From Mesostigma viride (taxonomy: Eukaryota > Streptophyta > Mesostigmatophyceae > Mesostigmatales > Mesostigmataceae): DNA of 23,227 bases. Under the pieces are notes generated by a model. That model had not been told where the DNA came from. It saw nothing but the letters and a program-made list of their open reading frames with translations, and did not search any database. Position 1 is the first letter of the stretch. Every line of letters starts with the position of its first letter. Below are positions 9,144 through 22,222 of the stretch, piece by piece. The stretch spans positions 1-23,227 of the forward strand of contig RPFO01000631.1 of NCBI GenBank assembly GCA_009746045.1, in the 5' to 3' direction. The position numbers were made by a program, and so were the translations under genes.

Positions 9144-12100
9144 GACGGTGGGTAGTAGCGGTGATACGTAAACCATGACATGCGACGGTGGGTAGTAGCG
9201 GTGATACGTAAACCATGACATGCGACGGTGGGTAGTAGCGGTGATACGTAAACCATGACATGCGACGGTGGGTAGTAGCGGTGATACGTAAACCATGACA
9301 TGCGACGGTGGGTAGTAGCGGTGATACGTAAACCATGACATGCGACGGTGGGTAGTAGCGGTGATACGTAAACCATGACATGCGACGGTGGGTAGTAGCG
9401 GTGATACGTAAACCATGACATGCGACGGTGGGTAGTAGCGGTGATACGTAAACCATGACATGCGACGGTGGGTAGTAGCGGTGATACGTAAACCATGACA
9501 TGCGACGGTGGGTAGTAGCGGTGATACGTAAACCATGACATGCGACGGTGGGTAGTAGCGGTGATACGTAAACCATGACATGCGACGGTGGGTAGTAGCG
9601 GTGATACGTAAACCATGACATGCGACGGTGGGTAGTAGCGGTGATACGTAAACCATGACATGCGACGGTGGGTAGTAGCGGTGATACGTAAACCATGACA
9701 TGCGACGGTGGGTAGTAGCGGTGATACGTAAACCATGACATGCGACGGTGGGTAGTAGCGGTGATACGTAAACCATGACATGCGACGGTGGGTAGTAGCG
9801 GTGATACGTAAACCATGACATGCGACGGTGGGTAGTAGCGGTGATACGTAAACCATGACATGCGACGGTGGGTAGTAGCGGTGATACGTAAACCATGACA
9901 TGCGACGGTGGGTAGTAGCGGTGATACGTAAACCATGACATGCGACGGTGGGTAGTAGCGGTGATACGTAAACCATGACATGCGACGGTGGGTAGTAGCG
10001 GTGATACGTAAACCATGACATGCGACGGTGGGTAGTAGCGGTGATACGTAAACCATGACATGCGACGGTGGGTAGTAGCGGTGATACGTAAACCATGACA
10101 TGCGACGGTGGGTAGTAGCGGTGATACGTAAACCATGACATGCGACGGTGGGTAGTAGCGGTGATACGTAAACCATGACATGCGACGGTGGGTAGTAGCG
10201 GTGATACGTAAACCATGACATGCGACGGTGGGTAGTAGCGGTGATACGTAAACCATGACATGCGACGGTGGGTAGTAGCGGTGATACGTAAACCATGACA
10301 TGCGACGGTGGGTAGTAGCGGTGATACGTAAACCATGACATGCGACGGTGGGTAGTAGCGGTGATACGTAAACCATGACATGCGACGGTGGGTAGTAGCG
10401 GTGATACGTAAACCATGACATGCGACGGTGGGTAGTAGCGGTGATACGTAAACCATGACATGCGACGGTGGGTAGTAGCGGTGATACGTAAACCATGACA
10501 TGCGACGGTGGGTAGTAGCGGTGATACGTAAACCATGACATGCGACGGTGGGTAGTAGCGGTGATACGTAAACCATGACATGCGACGGTGGGTAGTAGCG
10601 GTGATACGTAAACCATGACATGCGACGGTGGGTAGTAGCGGTGATACGTAAACCATGACATGCGACGGTGGGTAGTAGCGGTGATACGTAAACCATGACA
10701 TGCGACGGTGGGTAGTAGCGGTGATACGTAAACCATGACATGCGACGGTGGGTAGTAGCGGTGATACGTAAACCATGACATGCGACGGTGGGTAGTAGCG
10801 GTGATACGTAAACCATGACATGCGACGGTGGGTAGTAGCGGTGATACGTAAACCATGACATGCGACGGTGGGTAGTAGCGGTGATACGTAAACCATGACA
10901 TGCGACGGTGGGTAGTAGCGGTGATACGTAAACCATGACATGCGACGGTGGGTAGTAGCGGTGATACGTAAACCATGACATGCGACGGTGGGTAGTAGCG
11001 GTGATACGTAAACCATGACATGCGACGGTGGGTAGTAGCGGTGATACGTAAACCATGACATGCGACGGTGGGTAGTAGCGGTGATACGTAAACCATGACA
11101 TGCGACGGTGGGTAGTAGCGGTGATACGTAAACCATGACATGCGACGGTGGGTAGTAGCGGTGATACGTAAACCATGACATGCGACGGTGGGTAGTAGCG
11201 GTGATACGTAAACCATGACATGCGACGGTGGGTAGTAGCGGTGATACGTAAACCATGACATGCGACGGTGGGTAGTAGCGGTGATACGTAAACCATGACA
11301 TGCGACGGTGGGTAGTAGCGGTGATACGTAAACCATGACATGCGACGGTGGGTAGTAGCGGTGATACGTAAACCATGACATGCGACGGTGGGTAGTAGCG
11401 GTGATACGTAAACCATGACATGCGACGGTGGGTAGTAGCGGTGATACGTAAACCATGACATGCGACGGTGGGTAGTAGCGGTGATACGTAAACCATGACA
11501 TGCGACGGTGGGTAGTAGCGGTGATACGTAAACCATGACATGCGACGGTGGGTAGTAGCGGTGATACGTAAACCATGACATGCGACGGTGGGTAGTAGCG
11601 GTGATACGTAAACCATGACATGCGACGGTGGGTAGTAGCGGTGATACGTAAACCATGACATGCGACGGTGGGTAGTAGCGGTGATACGTAAACCATGACA
11701 TGCGACGGTGGGTAGTAGCGGTGATACGTAAACCATGACATGCGACGGTGGGTAGTAGCGGTGATACGTAAACCATGACATGCGACGGTGGGTAGTAGCG
11801 GTGATACGTAAACCATGACATGCGACGGTGGGTAGTAGCGGTGATACGTAAACCATGACATGCGACGGTGGGTAGTAGCGGTGATACGTAAACCATGACA
11901 TGCGACGGTGGGTAGTAGCGGTGATACGTAAACCATGACATGCGACGGTGGGTAGTAGCGGTGATACGTAAACCATGACATGCGACGGTGGGTAGTAGCG
12001 GTGATACGTAAACCATGACATGCGACGGTGGGTAGTAGCGGTGATACGTAAACCATGACATGCGACGGTGGGTAGTAGCGGTGATACGTAAACCATGACA

Positions 12101-15100
12101 TGCGACGGTGGGTAGTAGCGGTGATACGTAAACCATGACATGCGACGGTGGGTAGTAGCGGTGATACGTAAACCATGACATGCGACGGTGGGTAGTAGCG
12201 GTGATACGTAAACCATGACATGCGACGGTGGGTAGTAGCGGTGATACGTAAACCATGACATGCGACGGTGGGTAGTAGCGGTGATACGTAAACCATGACA
12301 TGCGACGGTGGGTAGTAGCGGTGATACGTAAACCATGACATGCGACGGTGGGTAGTAGCGGTGATACGTAAACCATGACATGCGACGGTGGGTAGTAGCG
12401 GTGATACGTAAACCATGACATGCGACGGTGGGTAGTAGCGGTGATACGTAAACCATGACATGCGACGGTGGGTAGTAGCGGTGATACGTAAACCATGACA
12501 TGCGACGGTGGGTAGTAGCGGTGATACGTAAACCATGACATGCGACGGTGGGTAGTAGCGGTGATACGTAAACCATGACATGCGACGGTGGGTAGTAGCG
12601 GTGATACGTAAACCATGACATGCGACGGTGGGTAGTAGCGGTGATACGTAAACCATGACATGCGACGGTGGGTAGTAGCGGTGATACGTAAACCATGACA
12701 TGCGACGGTGGGTAGTAGCGGTGATACGTAAACCATGACATGCGACGGTGGGTAGTAGCGGTGATACGTAAACCATGACATGCGACGGTGGGTAGTAGCG
12801 GTGATACGTAAACCATGACATGCGACGGTGGGTAGTAGCGGTGATACGTAAACCATGACATGCGACGGTGGGTAGTAGCGGTGATACGTAAACCATGACA
12901 TGCGACGGTGGGTAGTAGCGGTGATACGTAAACCATGACATGCGACGGTGGGTAGTAGCGGTGATACGTAAACCATGACATGCGACGGTGGGTAGTAGCG
13001 GTGATACGTAAACCATGACATGCGACGGTGGGTAGTAGCGGTGATACGTAAACCATGACATGCGACGGTGGGTAGTAGCGGTGATACGTAAACCATGACA
13101 TGCGACGGTGGGTAGTAGCGGTGATACGTAAACCATGACATGCGACGGTGGGTAGTAGCGGTGATACGTAAACCATGACATGCGACGGTGGGTAGTAGCG
13201 GTGATACGTAAACCATGACATGCGACGGTGGGTAGTAGCGGTGATACGTAAACCATGACATGCGACGGTGGGTAGTAGCGGTGATACGTAAACCATGACA
13301 TGCGACGGTGGGTAGTAGCGGTGATACGTAAACCATGACATGCGACGGTGGGTAGTAGCGGTGATACGTAAACCATGACATGCGACGGTGGGTAGTAGCG
13401 GTGATACGTAAACCATGACATGCGACGGTGGGTAGTAGCGGTGATACGTAAACCATGACATGCGACGGTGGGTAGTAGCGGTGATACGTAAACCATGACA
13501 TGCGACGGTGGGTAGTAGCGGTGATACGTAAACCATGACATGCGACGGTGGGTAGTAGCGGTGATACGTAAACCATGACATGCGACGGTGGGTAGTAGCG
13601 GTGATACGTAAACCATGACATGCGACGGTGGGTAGTAGCGGTGATACGTAAACCATGACATGCGACGGTGGGTAGTAGCGGTGATACGTAAACCATGACA
13701 TGCGACGGTGGGTAGTAGCGGTGATACGTAAACCATGACATGCGACGGTGGGTAGTAGCGGTGATACGTAAACCATGACATGCGACGGTGGGTAGTAGCG
13801 GTGATACGTAAACCATGACATGCGACGGTGGGTAGTAGCGGTGATACGTAAACCATGACATGCGACGGTGGGTAGTAGCGGTGATACGTAAACCATGACA
13901 TGCGACGGTGGGTAGTAGCGGTGATACGTAAACCATGACATGCGACGGTGGGTAGTAGCGGTGATACGTAAACCATGACATGCGACGGTGGGTAGTAGCG
14001 GTGATACGTAAACCATGACATGCGACGGTGGGTAGTAGCGGTGATACGTAAACCATGACATGCGACGGTGGGTAGTAGCGGTGATACGTAAACCATGACA
14101 TGCGACGGTGGGTAGTAGCGGTGATACGTAAACCATGACATGCGACGGTGGGTAGTAGCGGTGATACGTAAACCATGACATGCGACGGTGGGTAGTAGCG
14201 GTGATACGTAAACCATGACATGCGACGGTGGGTAGTAGCGGTGATACGTAAACCATGACATGCGACGGTGGGTAGTAGCGGTGATACGTAAACCATGACA
14301 TGCGACGGTGGGTAGTAGCGGTGATACGTAAACCATGACATGCGACGGTGGGTAGTAGCGGTGATACGTAAACCATGACATGCGACGGTGGGTAGTAGCG
14401 GTGATACGTAAACCATGACATGCGACGGTGGGTAGTAGCGGTGATACGTAAACCATGACATGCGACGGTGGGTAGTAGCGGTGATACGTAAACCATGACA
14501 TGCGACGGTGGGTAGTAGCGGTGATACGTAAACCATGACATGCGACGGTGGGTAGTAGCGGTGATACGTAAACCATGACATGCGACGGTGGGTAGTAGCG
14601 GTGATACGTAAACCATGACATGCGACGGTGGGTAGTAGCGGTGATACGTAAACCATGACATGCGACGGTGGGTAGTAGCGGTGATACGTAAACCATGACA
14701 TGCGACGGTGGGTAGTAGCGGTGATACGTAAACCATGACATGCGACGGTGGGTAGTAGCGGTGATACGTAAACCATGACATGCGACGGTGGGTAGTAGCG
14801 GTGATACGTAAACCATGACATGCGACGGTGGGTAGTAGCGGTGATACGTAAACCATGACATGCGACGGTGGGTAGTAGCGGTGATACGTAAACCATGACA
14901 TGCGACGGTGGGTAGTAGCGGTGATACGTAAACCATGACATGCGACGGTGGGTAGTAGCGGTGATACGTAAACCATGACATGCGACGGTGGGTAGTAGCG
15001 GTGATACGTAAACCATGACATGCGACGGTGGGTAGTAGCGGTGATACGTAAACCATGACATGCGACGGTGGGTAGTAGCGGTGATACGTAAACCATGACA

Positions 15101-18100
15101 TGCGACGGTGGGTAGTAGCGGTGATACGTAAACCATGACATGCGACGGTGGGTAGTAGCGGTGATACGTAAACCATGACATGCGACGGTGGGTAGTAGCG
15201 GTGATACGTAAACCATGACATGCGACGGTGGGTAGTAGCGGTGATACGTAAACCATGACATGCGACGGTGGGTAGTAGCGGTGATACGTAAACCATGACA
15301 TGCGACGGTGGGTAGTAGCGGTGATACGTAAACCATGACATGCGACGGTGGGTAGTAGCGGTGATACGTAAACCATGACATGCGACGGTGGGTAGTAGCG
15401 GTGATACGTAAACCATGACATGCGACGGTGGGTAGTAGCGGTGATACGTAAACCATGACATGCGACGGTGGGTAGTAGCGGTGATACGTAAACCATGACA
15501 TGCGACGGTGGGTAGTAGCGGTGATACGTAAACCATGACATGCGACGGTGGGTAGTAGCGGTGATACGTAAACCATGACATGCGACGGTGGGTAGTAGCG
15601 GTGATACGTAAACCATGACATGCGACGGTGGGTAGTAGCGGTGATACGTAAACCATGACATGCGACGGTGGGTAGTAGCGGTGATACGTAAACCATGACA
15701 TGCGACGGTGGGTAGTAGCGGTGATACGTAAACCATGACATGCGACGGTGGGTAGTAGCGGTGATACGTAAACCATGACATGCGACGGTGGGTAGTAGCG
15801 GTGATACGTAAACCATGACATGCGACGGTGGGTAGTAGCGGTGATACGTAAACCATGACATGCGACGGTGGGTAGTAGCGGTGATACGTAAACCATGACA
15901 TGCGACGGTGGGTAGTAGCGGTGATACGTAAACCATGACATGCGACGGTGGGTAGTAGCGGTGATACGTAAACCATGACATGCGACGGTGGGTAGTAGCG
16001 GTGATACGTAAACCATGACATGCGACGGTGGGTAGTAGCGGTGATACGTAAACCATGACATGCGACGGTGGGTAGTAGCGGTGATACGTAAACCATGACA
16101 TGCGACGGTGGGTAGTAGCGGTGATACGTAAACCATGACATGCGACGGTGGGTAGTAGCGGTGATACGTAAACCATGACATGCGACGGTGGGTAGTAGCG
16201 GTGATACGTAAACCATGACATGCGACGGTGGGTAGTAGCGGTGATACGTAAACCATGACATGCGACGGTGGGTAGTAGCGGTGATACGTAAACCATGACA
16301 TGCGACGGTGGGTAGTAGCGGTGATACGTAAACCATGACATGCGACGGTGGGTAGTAGCGGTGATACGTAAACCATGACATGCGACGGTGGGTAGTAGCG
16401 GTGATACGTAAACCATGACATGCGACGGTGGGTAGTAGCGGTGATACGTAAACCATGACATGCGACGGTGGGTAGTAGCGGTGATACGTAAACCATGACA
16501 TGCGACGGTGGGTAGTAGCGGTGATACGTAAACCATGACATGCGACGGTGGGTAGTAGCGGTGATACGTAAACCATGACATGCGACGGTGGGTAGTAGCG
16601 GTGATACGTAAACCATGACATGCGACGGTGGGTAGTAGCGGTGATACGTAAACCATGACATGCGACGGTGGGTAGTAGCGGTGATACGTAAACCATGACA
16701 TGCGACGGTGGGTAGTAGCGGTGATACGTAAACCATGACATGCGACGGTGGGTAGTAGCGGTGATACGTAAACCATGACATGCGACGGTGGGTAGTAGCG
16801 GTGATACGTAAACCATGACATGCGACGGTGGGTAGTAGCGGTGATACGTAAACCATGACATGCGACGGTGGGTAGTAGCGGTGATACGTAAACCATGACA
16901 TGCGACGGTGGGTAGTAGCGGTGATACGTAAACCATGACATGCGACGGTGGGTAGTAGCGGTGATACGTAAACCATGACATGCGACGGTGGGTAGTAGCG
17001 GTGATACGTAAACCATGACATGCGACGGTGGGTAGTAGCGGTGATACGTAAACCATGACATGCGACGGTGGGTAGTAGCGGTGATACGTAAACCATGACA
17101 TGCGACGGTGGGTAGTAGCGGTGATACGTAAACCATGACATGCGACGGTGGGTAGTAGCGGTGATACGTAAACCATGACATGCGACGGTGGGTAGTAGCG
17201 GTGATACGTAAACCATGACATGCGACGGTGGGTAGTAGCGGTGATACGTAAACCATGACATGCGACGGTGGGTAGTAGCGGTGATACGTAAACCATGACA
17301 TGCGACGGTGGGTAGTAGCGGTGATACGTAAACCATGACATGCGACGGTGGGTAGTAGCGGTGATACGTAAACCATGACATGCGACGGTGGGTAGTAGCG
17401 GTGATACGTAAACCATGACATGCGACGGTGGGTAGTAGCGGTGATACGTAAACCATGACATGCGACGGTGGGTAGTAGCGGTGATACGTAAACCATGACA
17501 TGCGACGGTGGGTAGTAGCGGTGATACGTAAACCATGACATGCGACGGTGGGTAGTAGCGGTGATACGTAAACCATGACATGCGACGGTGGGTAGTAGCG
17601 GTGATACGTAAACCATGACATGCGACGGTGGGTAGTAGCGGTGATACGTAAACCATGACATGCGACGGTGGGTAGTAGCGGTGATACGTAAACCATGACA
17701 TGCGACGGTGGGTAGTAGCGGTGATACGTAAACCATGACATGCGACGGTGGGTAGTAGCGGTGATACGTAAACCATGACATGCGACGGTGGGTAGTAGCG
17801 GTGATACGTAAACCATGACATGCGACGGTGGGTAGTAGCGGTGATACGTAAACCATGACATGCGACGGTGGGTAGTAGCGGTGATACGTAAACCATGACA
17901 TGCGACGGTGGGTAGTAGCGGTGATACGTAAACCATGACATGCGACGGTGGGTAGTAGCGGTGATACGTAAACCATGACATGCGACGGTGGGTAGTAGCG
18001 GTGATACGTAAACCATGACATGCGACGGTGGGTAGTAGCGGTGATACGTAAACCATGACATGCGACGGTGGGTAGTAGCGGTGATACGTAAACCATGACA

Positions 18101-21100
18101 TGCGACGGTGGGTAGTAGCGGTGATACGTAAACCATGACATGCGACGGTGGGTAGTAGCGGTGATACGTAAACCATGACATGCGACGGTGGGTAGTAGCG
18201 GTGATACGTAAACCATGACATGCGACGGTGGGTAGTAGCGGTGATACGTAAACCATGACATGCGACGGTGGGTAGTAGCGGTGATACGTAAACCATGACA
18301 TGCGACGGTGGGTAGTAGCGGTGATACGTAAACCATGACATGCGACGGTGGGTAGTAGCGGTGATACGTAAACCATGACATGCGACGGTGGGTAGTAGCG
18401 GTGATACGTAAACCATGACATGCGACGGTGGGTAGTAGCGGTGATACGTAAACCATGACATGCGACGGTGGGTAGTAGCGGTGATACGTAAACCATGACA
18501 TGCGACGGTGGGTAGTAGCGGTGATACGTAAACCATGACATGCGACGGTGGGTAGTAGCGGTGATACGTAAACCATGACATGCGACGGTGGGTAGTAGCG
18601 GTGATACGTAAACCATGACATGCGACGGTGGGTAGTAGCGGTGATACGTAAACCATGACATGCGACGGTGGGTAGTAGCGGTGATACGTAAACCATGACA
18701 TGCGACGGTGGGTAGTAGCGGTGATACGTAAACCATGACATGCGACGGTGGGTAGTAGCGGTGATACGTAAACCATGACATGCGACGGTGGGTAGTAGCG
18801 GTGATACGTAAACCATGACATGCGACGGTGGGTAGTAGCGGTGATACGTAAACCATGACATGCGACGGTGGGTAGTAGCGGTGATACGTAAACCATGACA
18901 TGCGACGGTGGGTAGTAGCGGTGATACGTAAACCATGACATGCGACGGTGGGTAGTAGCGGTGATACGTAAACCATGACATGCGACGGTGGGTAGTAGCG
19001 GTGATACGTAAACCATGACATGCGACGGTGGGTAGTAGCGGTGATACGTAAACCATGACATGCGACGGTGGGTAGTAGCGGTGATACGTAAACCATGACA
19101 TGCGACGGTGGGTAGTAGCGGTGATACGTAAACCATGACATGCGACGGTGGGTAGTAGCGGTGATACGTAAACCATGACATGCGACGGTGGGTAGTAGCG
19201 GTGATACGTAAACCATGACATGCGACGGTGGGTAGTAGCGGTGATACGTAAACCATGACATGCGACGGTGGGTAGTAGCGGTGATACGTAAACCATGACA
19301 TGCGACGGTGGGTAGTAGCGGTGATACGTAAACCATGACATGCGACGGTGGGTAGTAGCGGTGATACGTAAACCATGACATGCGACGGTGGGTAGTAGCG
19401 GTGATACGTAAACCATGACATGCGACGGTGGGTAGTAGCGGTGATACGTAAACCATGACATGCGACGGTGGGTAGTAGCGGTGATACGTAAACCATGACA
19501 TGCGACGGTGGGTAGTAGCGGTGATACGTAAACCATGACATGCGACGGTGGGTAGTAGCGGTGATACGTAAACCATGACATGCGACGGTGGGTAGTAGCG
19601 GTGATACGTAAACCATGACATGCGACGGTGGGTAGTAGCGGTGATACGTAAACCATGACATGCGACGGTGGGTAGTAGCGGTGATACGTAAACCATGACA
19701 TGCGACGGTGGGTAGTAGCGGTGATACGTAAACCATGACATGCGACGGTGGGTAGTAGCGGTGATACGTAAACCATGACATGCGACGGTGGGTAGTAGCG
19801 GTGATACGTAAACCATGACATGCGACGGTGGGTAGTAGCGGTGATACGTAAACCATGACATGCGACGGTGGGTAGTAGCGGTGATACGTAAACCATGACA
19901 TGCGACGGTGGGTAGTAGCGGTGATACGTAAACCATGACATGCGACGGTGGGTAGTAGCGGTGATACGTAAACCATGACATGCGACGGTGGGTAGTAGCG
20001 GTGATACGTAAACCATGACATGCGACGGTGGGTAGTAGCGGTGATACGTAAACCATGACATGCGACGGTGGGTAGTAGCGGTGATACGTAAACCATGACA
20101 TGCGACGGTGGGTAGTAGCGGTGATACGTAAACCATGACATGCGACGGTGGGTAGTAGCGGTGATACGTAAACCATGACATGCGACGGTGGGTAGTAGCG
20201 GTGATACGTAAACCATGACATGCGACGGTGGGTAGTAGCGGTGATACGTAAACCATGACATGCGACGGTGGGTAGTAGCGGTGATACGTAAACCATGACA
20301 TGCGACGGTGGGTAGTAGCGGTGATACGTAAACCATGACATGCGACGGTGGGTAGTAGCGGTGATACGTAAACCATGACATGCGACGGTGGGTAGTAGCG
20401 GTGATACGTAAACCATGACATGCGACGGTGGGTAGTAGCGGTGATACGTAAACCATGACATGCGACGGTGGGTAGTAGCGGTGATACGTAAACCATGACA
20501 TGCGACGGTGGGTAGTAGCGGTGATACGTAAACCATGACATGCGACGGTGGGTAGTAGCGGTGATACGTAAACCATGACATGCGACGGTGGGTAGTAGCG
20601 GTGATACGTAAACCATGACATGCGACGGTGGGTAGTAGCGGTGATACGTAAACCATGACATGCGACGGTGGGTAGTAGCGGTGATACGTAAACCATGACA
20701 TGCGACGGTGGGTAGTAGCGGTGATACGTAAACCATGACATGCGACGGTGGGTAGTAGCGGTGATACGTAAACCATGACATGCGACGGTGGGTAGTAGCG
20801 GTGATACGTAAACCATGACATGCGACGGTGGGTAGTAGCGGTGATACGTAAACCATGACATGCGACGGTGGGTAGTAGCGGTGATACGTAAACCATGACA
20901 TGCGACGGTGGGTAGTAGCGGTGATACGTAAACCATGACATGCGACGGTGGGTAGTAGCGGTGATACGTAAACCATGACATGCGACGGTGGGTAGTAGCG
21001 GTGATACGTAAACCATGACATGCGACGGTGGGTAGTAGCGGTGATACGTAAACCATGACATGCGACGGTGGGTAGTAGCGGTGATACGTAAACCATGACA

Positions 21101-21903
21101 TGCGACGGTGGGTAGTAGCGGTGATACGTAAACCATGACATGCGACGGTGGGTAGTAGCGGTGATACGTAAACCATGACATGCGACGGTGGGTAGTAGCG
21201 GTGATACGTAAACCATGACATGCGACGGTGGGTAGTAGCGGTGATACGTAAACCATGACATGCGACGGTGGGTAGTAGCGGTGATACGTAAACCATGACA
21301 TGCGACGGTGGGTAGTAGCGGTGATACGTAAACCATGACATGCGACGGTGGGTAGTAGCGGTGATACGTAAACCATGACATGCGACGGTGGGTAGTAGCG
21401 GTGATACGTAAACCATGACATGCGACGGTGGGTAGTAGCGGTGATACGTAAACCATGACATGCGACGGTGGGTAGTAGCGGTGATACGTAAACCATGACA
21501 TGCGACGGTGGGTAGTAGCGGTGATACGTAAACCATGACATGCGACGGTGGGTAGTAGCGGTGATACGTAAACCATGACATGCGACGGTGGGTAGTAGCG
21601 GTGATACGTAAACCATGACATGCGACGGTGGGTAGTAGCGGTGATACGTAAACCATGACATGCGACGGTGGGTAGTAGCGGTGATACGTAAACCATGACA
21701 TGCGACGGTGGGTAGTAGCGGTGATACGTAAACCATGACATGCGACGGTGGGTAGTAGCGGTGATACGTAAACCATGACATGCGACGGTGGGTAGTAGCG
21801 GTGATACGTAAACCATGACATGCGACGGTGGGTAGTAGCGGTGATACGTAAACCATGACATGCGACGGTGGGTAGTAGCGGTGATACGTAAACCATGACA
21901 TGC
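9104..21903. repeat. Homogenised core: 320 consecutive 40-bp units
   Basis: Landmarks run from 9123 to 21923 in exact steps of 40 bp, so 12,800 bp contain no length variant. I saw no base substitution in this stretch, though I compared it by eye, not by program. Neither the 43-bp nor the 42-bp class occurs. Such uniformity implies very recent amplification or strong ongoing homogenisation, or in part an assembly consensus effect. Confidence 0.9.
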
Positions 21904-22222
21904 GACGGTGGGTAGTAGCGGTGATACGTAAACCATGACGACGGTGGGTAGTAGCGGTGATACGTAAACCATGACATGCGACGGTGGGTAGTAGCGGTGA
22001 TACGTAAACCATGACATGCGACGGTGGGTAGTAGCGGTGATACGTAAACCATGACATGCGACGGTGGGTAGTAGCGGTGATACGTAAACCATGACATGCG
22101 ACGGTGGGTAGTAGCGGTGATACGTAAACCATGACATGTGACGGTGGGTAGTAGCGGTGATACGTAAACCATGACATGCGACGGTGGGTGGTAGCGGTGA
22201 TACGTAAACCATGCCATGCGAC
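21904..22222. repeat. Right edge of the array: shortened and substituted units
   Basis: The unit starting at 21904 lacks four bases (36 bp). The last units before unique sequence carry single substitutions: ATGTGAC near 22139, GGGTGGTAGC near 22190 and CATGCCATGC near 22214. The array stops at 22222, three bases into a further unit. Confidence 0.88.

Larger units (their letters stand above)
1586..22222. repeat. 20.6-kb tandem array of a 40-bp minisatellite unit, 511 copies
   Basis: On the plus strand the unit begins GACGGTGGGTAGTAGCGG, has a TACGTA palindrome at unit positions 22-27, then AAACC, and ends CATGACATGC. It holds 14 G, 11 A, 8 T and 7 C (52.5% GC), with twice as much G as C on the plus strand. 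I placed every unit by its GAT landmark: 511 units from 1586 to 22219 plus a 3-base stub. Three length classes dominate: 40 bp (class A), 43 bp (class B, 60 copies, TAC duplicated) and 42 bp (class C, 12 copies, TA duplicated). The landmark spacing sums exactly to the array length. All three minus-strand frames are open, so the long reading frames predicted here (up to about 4,900 codons) are 40-codon repeats with no protein-like features. No transposase, CRISPR-like spacers or terminal inverted repeats are present. The copy number as assembled may differ from the true genomic number. Confidence 0.98.

Noticed and set aside
1586-22222. CRISPR array
   Set aside because: The units are contiguous with no variable spacers, there are no cas genes, and the context is eukaryotic exons and introns.
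1586-22222. Centromeric satellite or telomeric repeat
   Set aside because: The unit has no telomere-like core and the array is bounded by exons of one gene. A centromeric role cannot be tested from sequence, and the 40-bp unit alone is not evidence for it.
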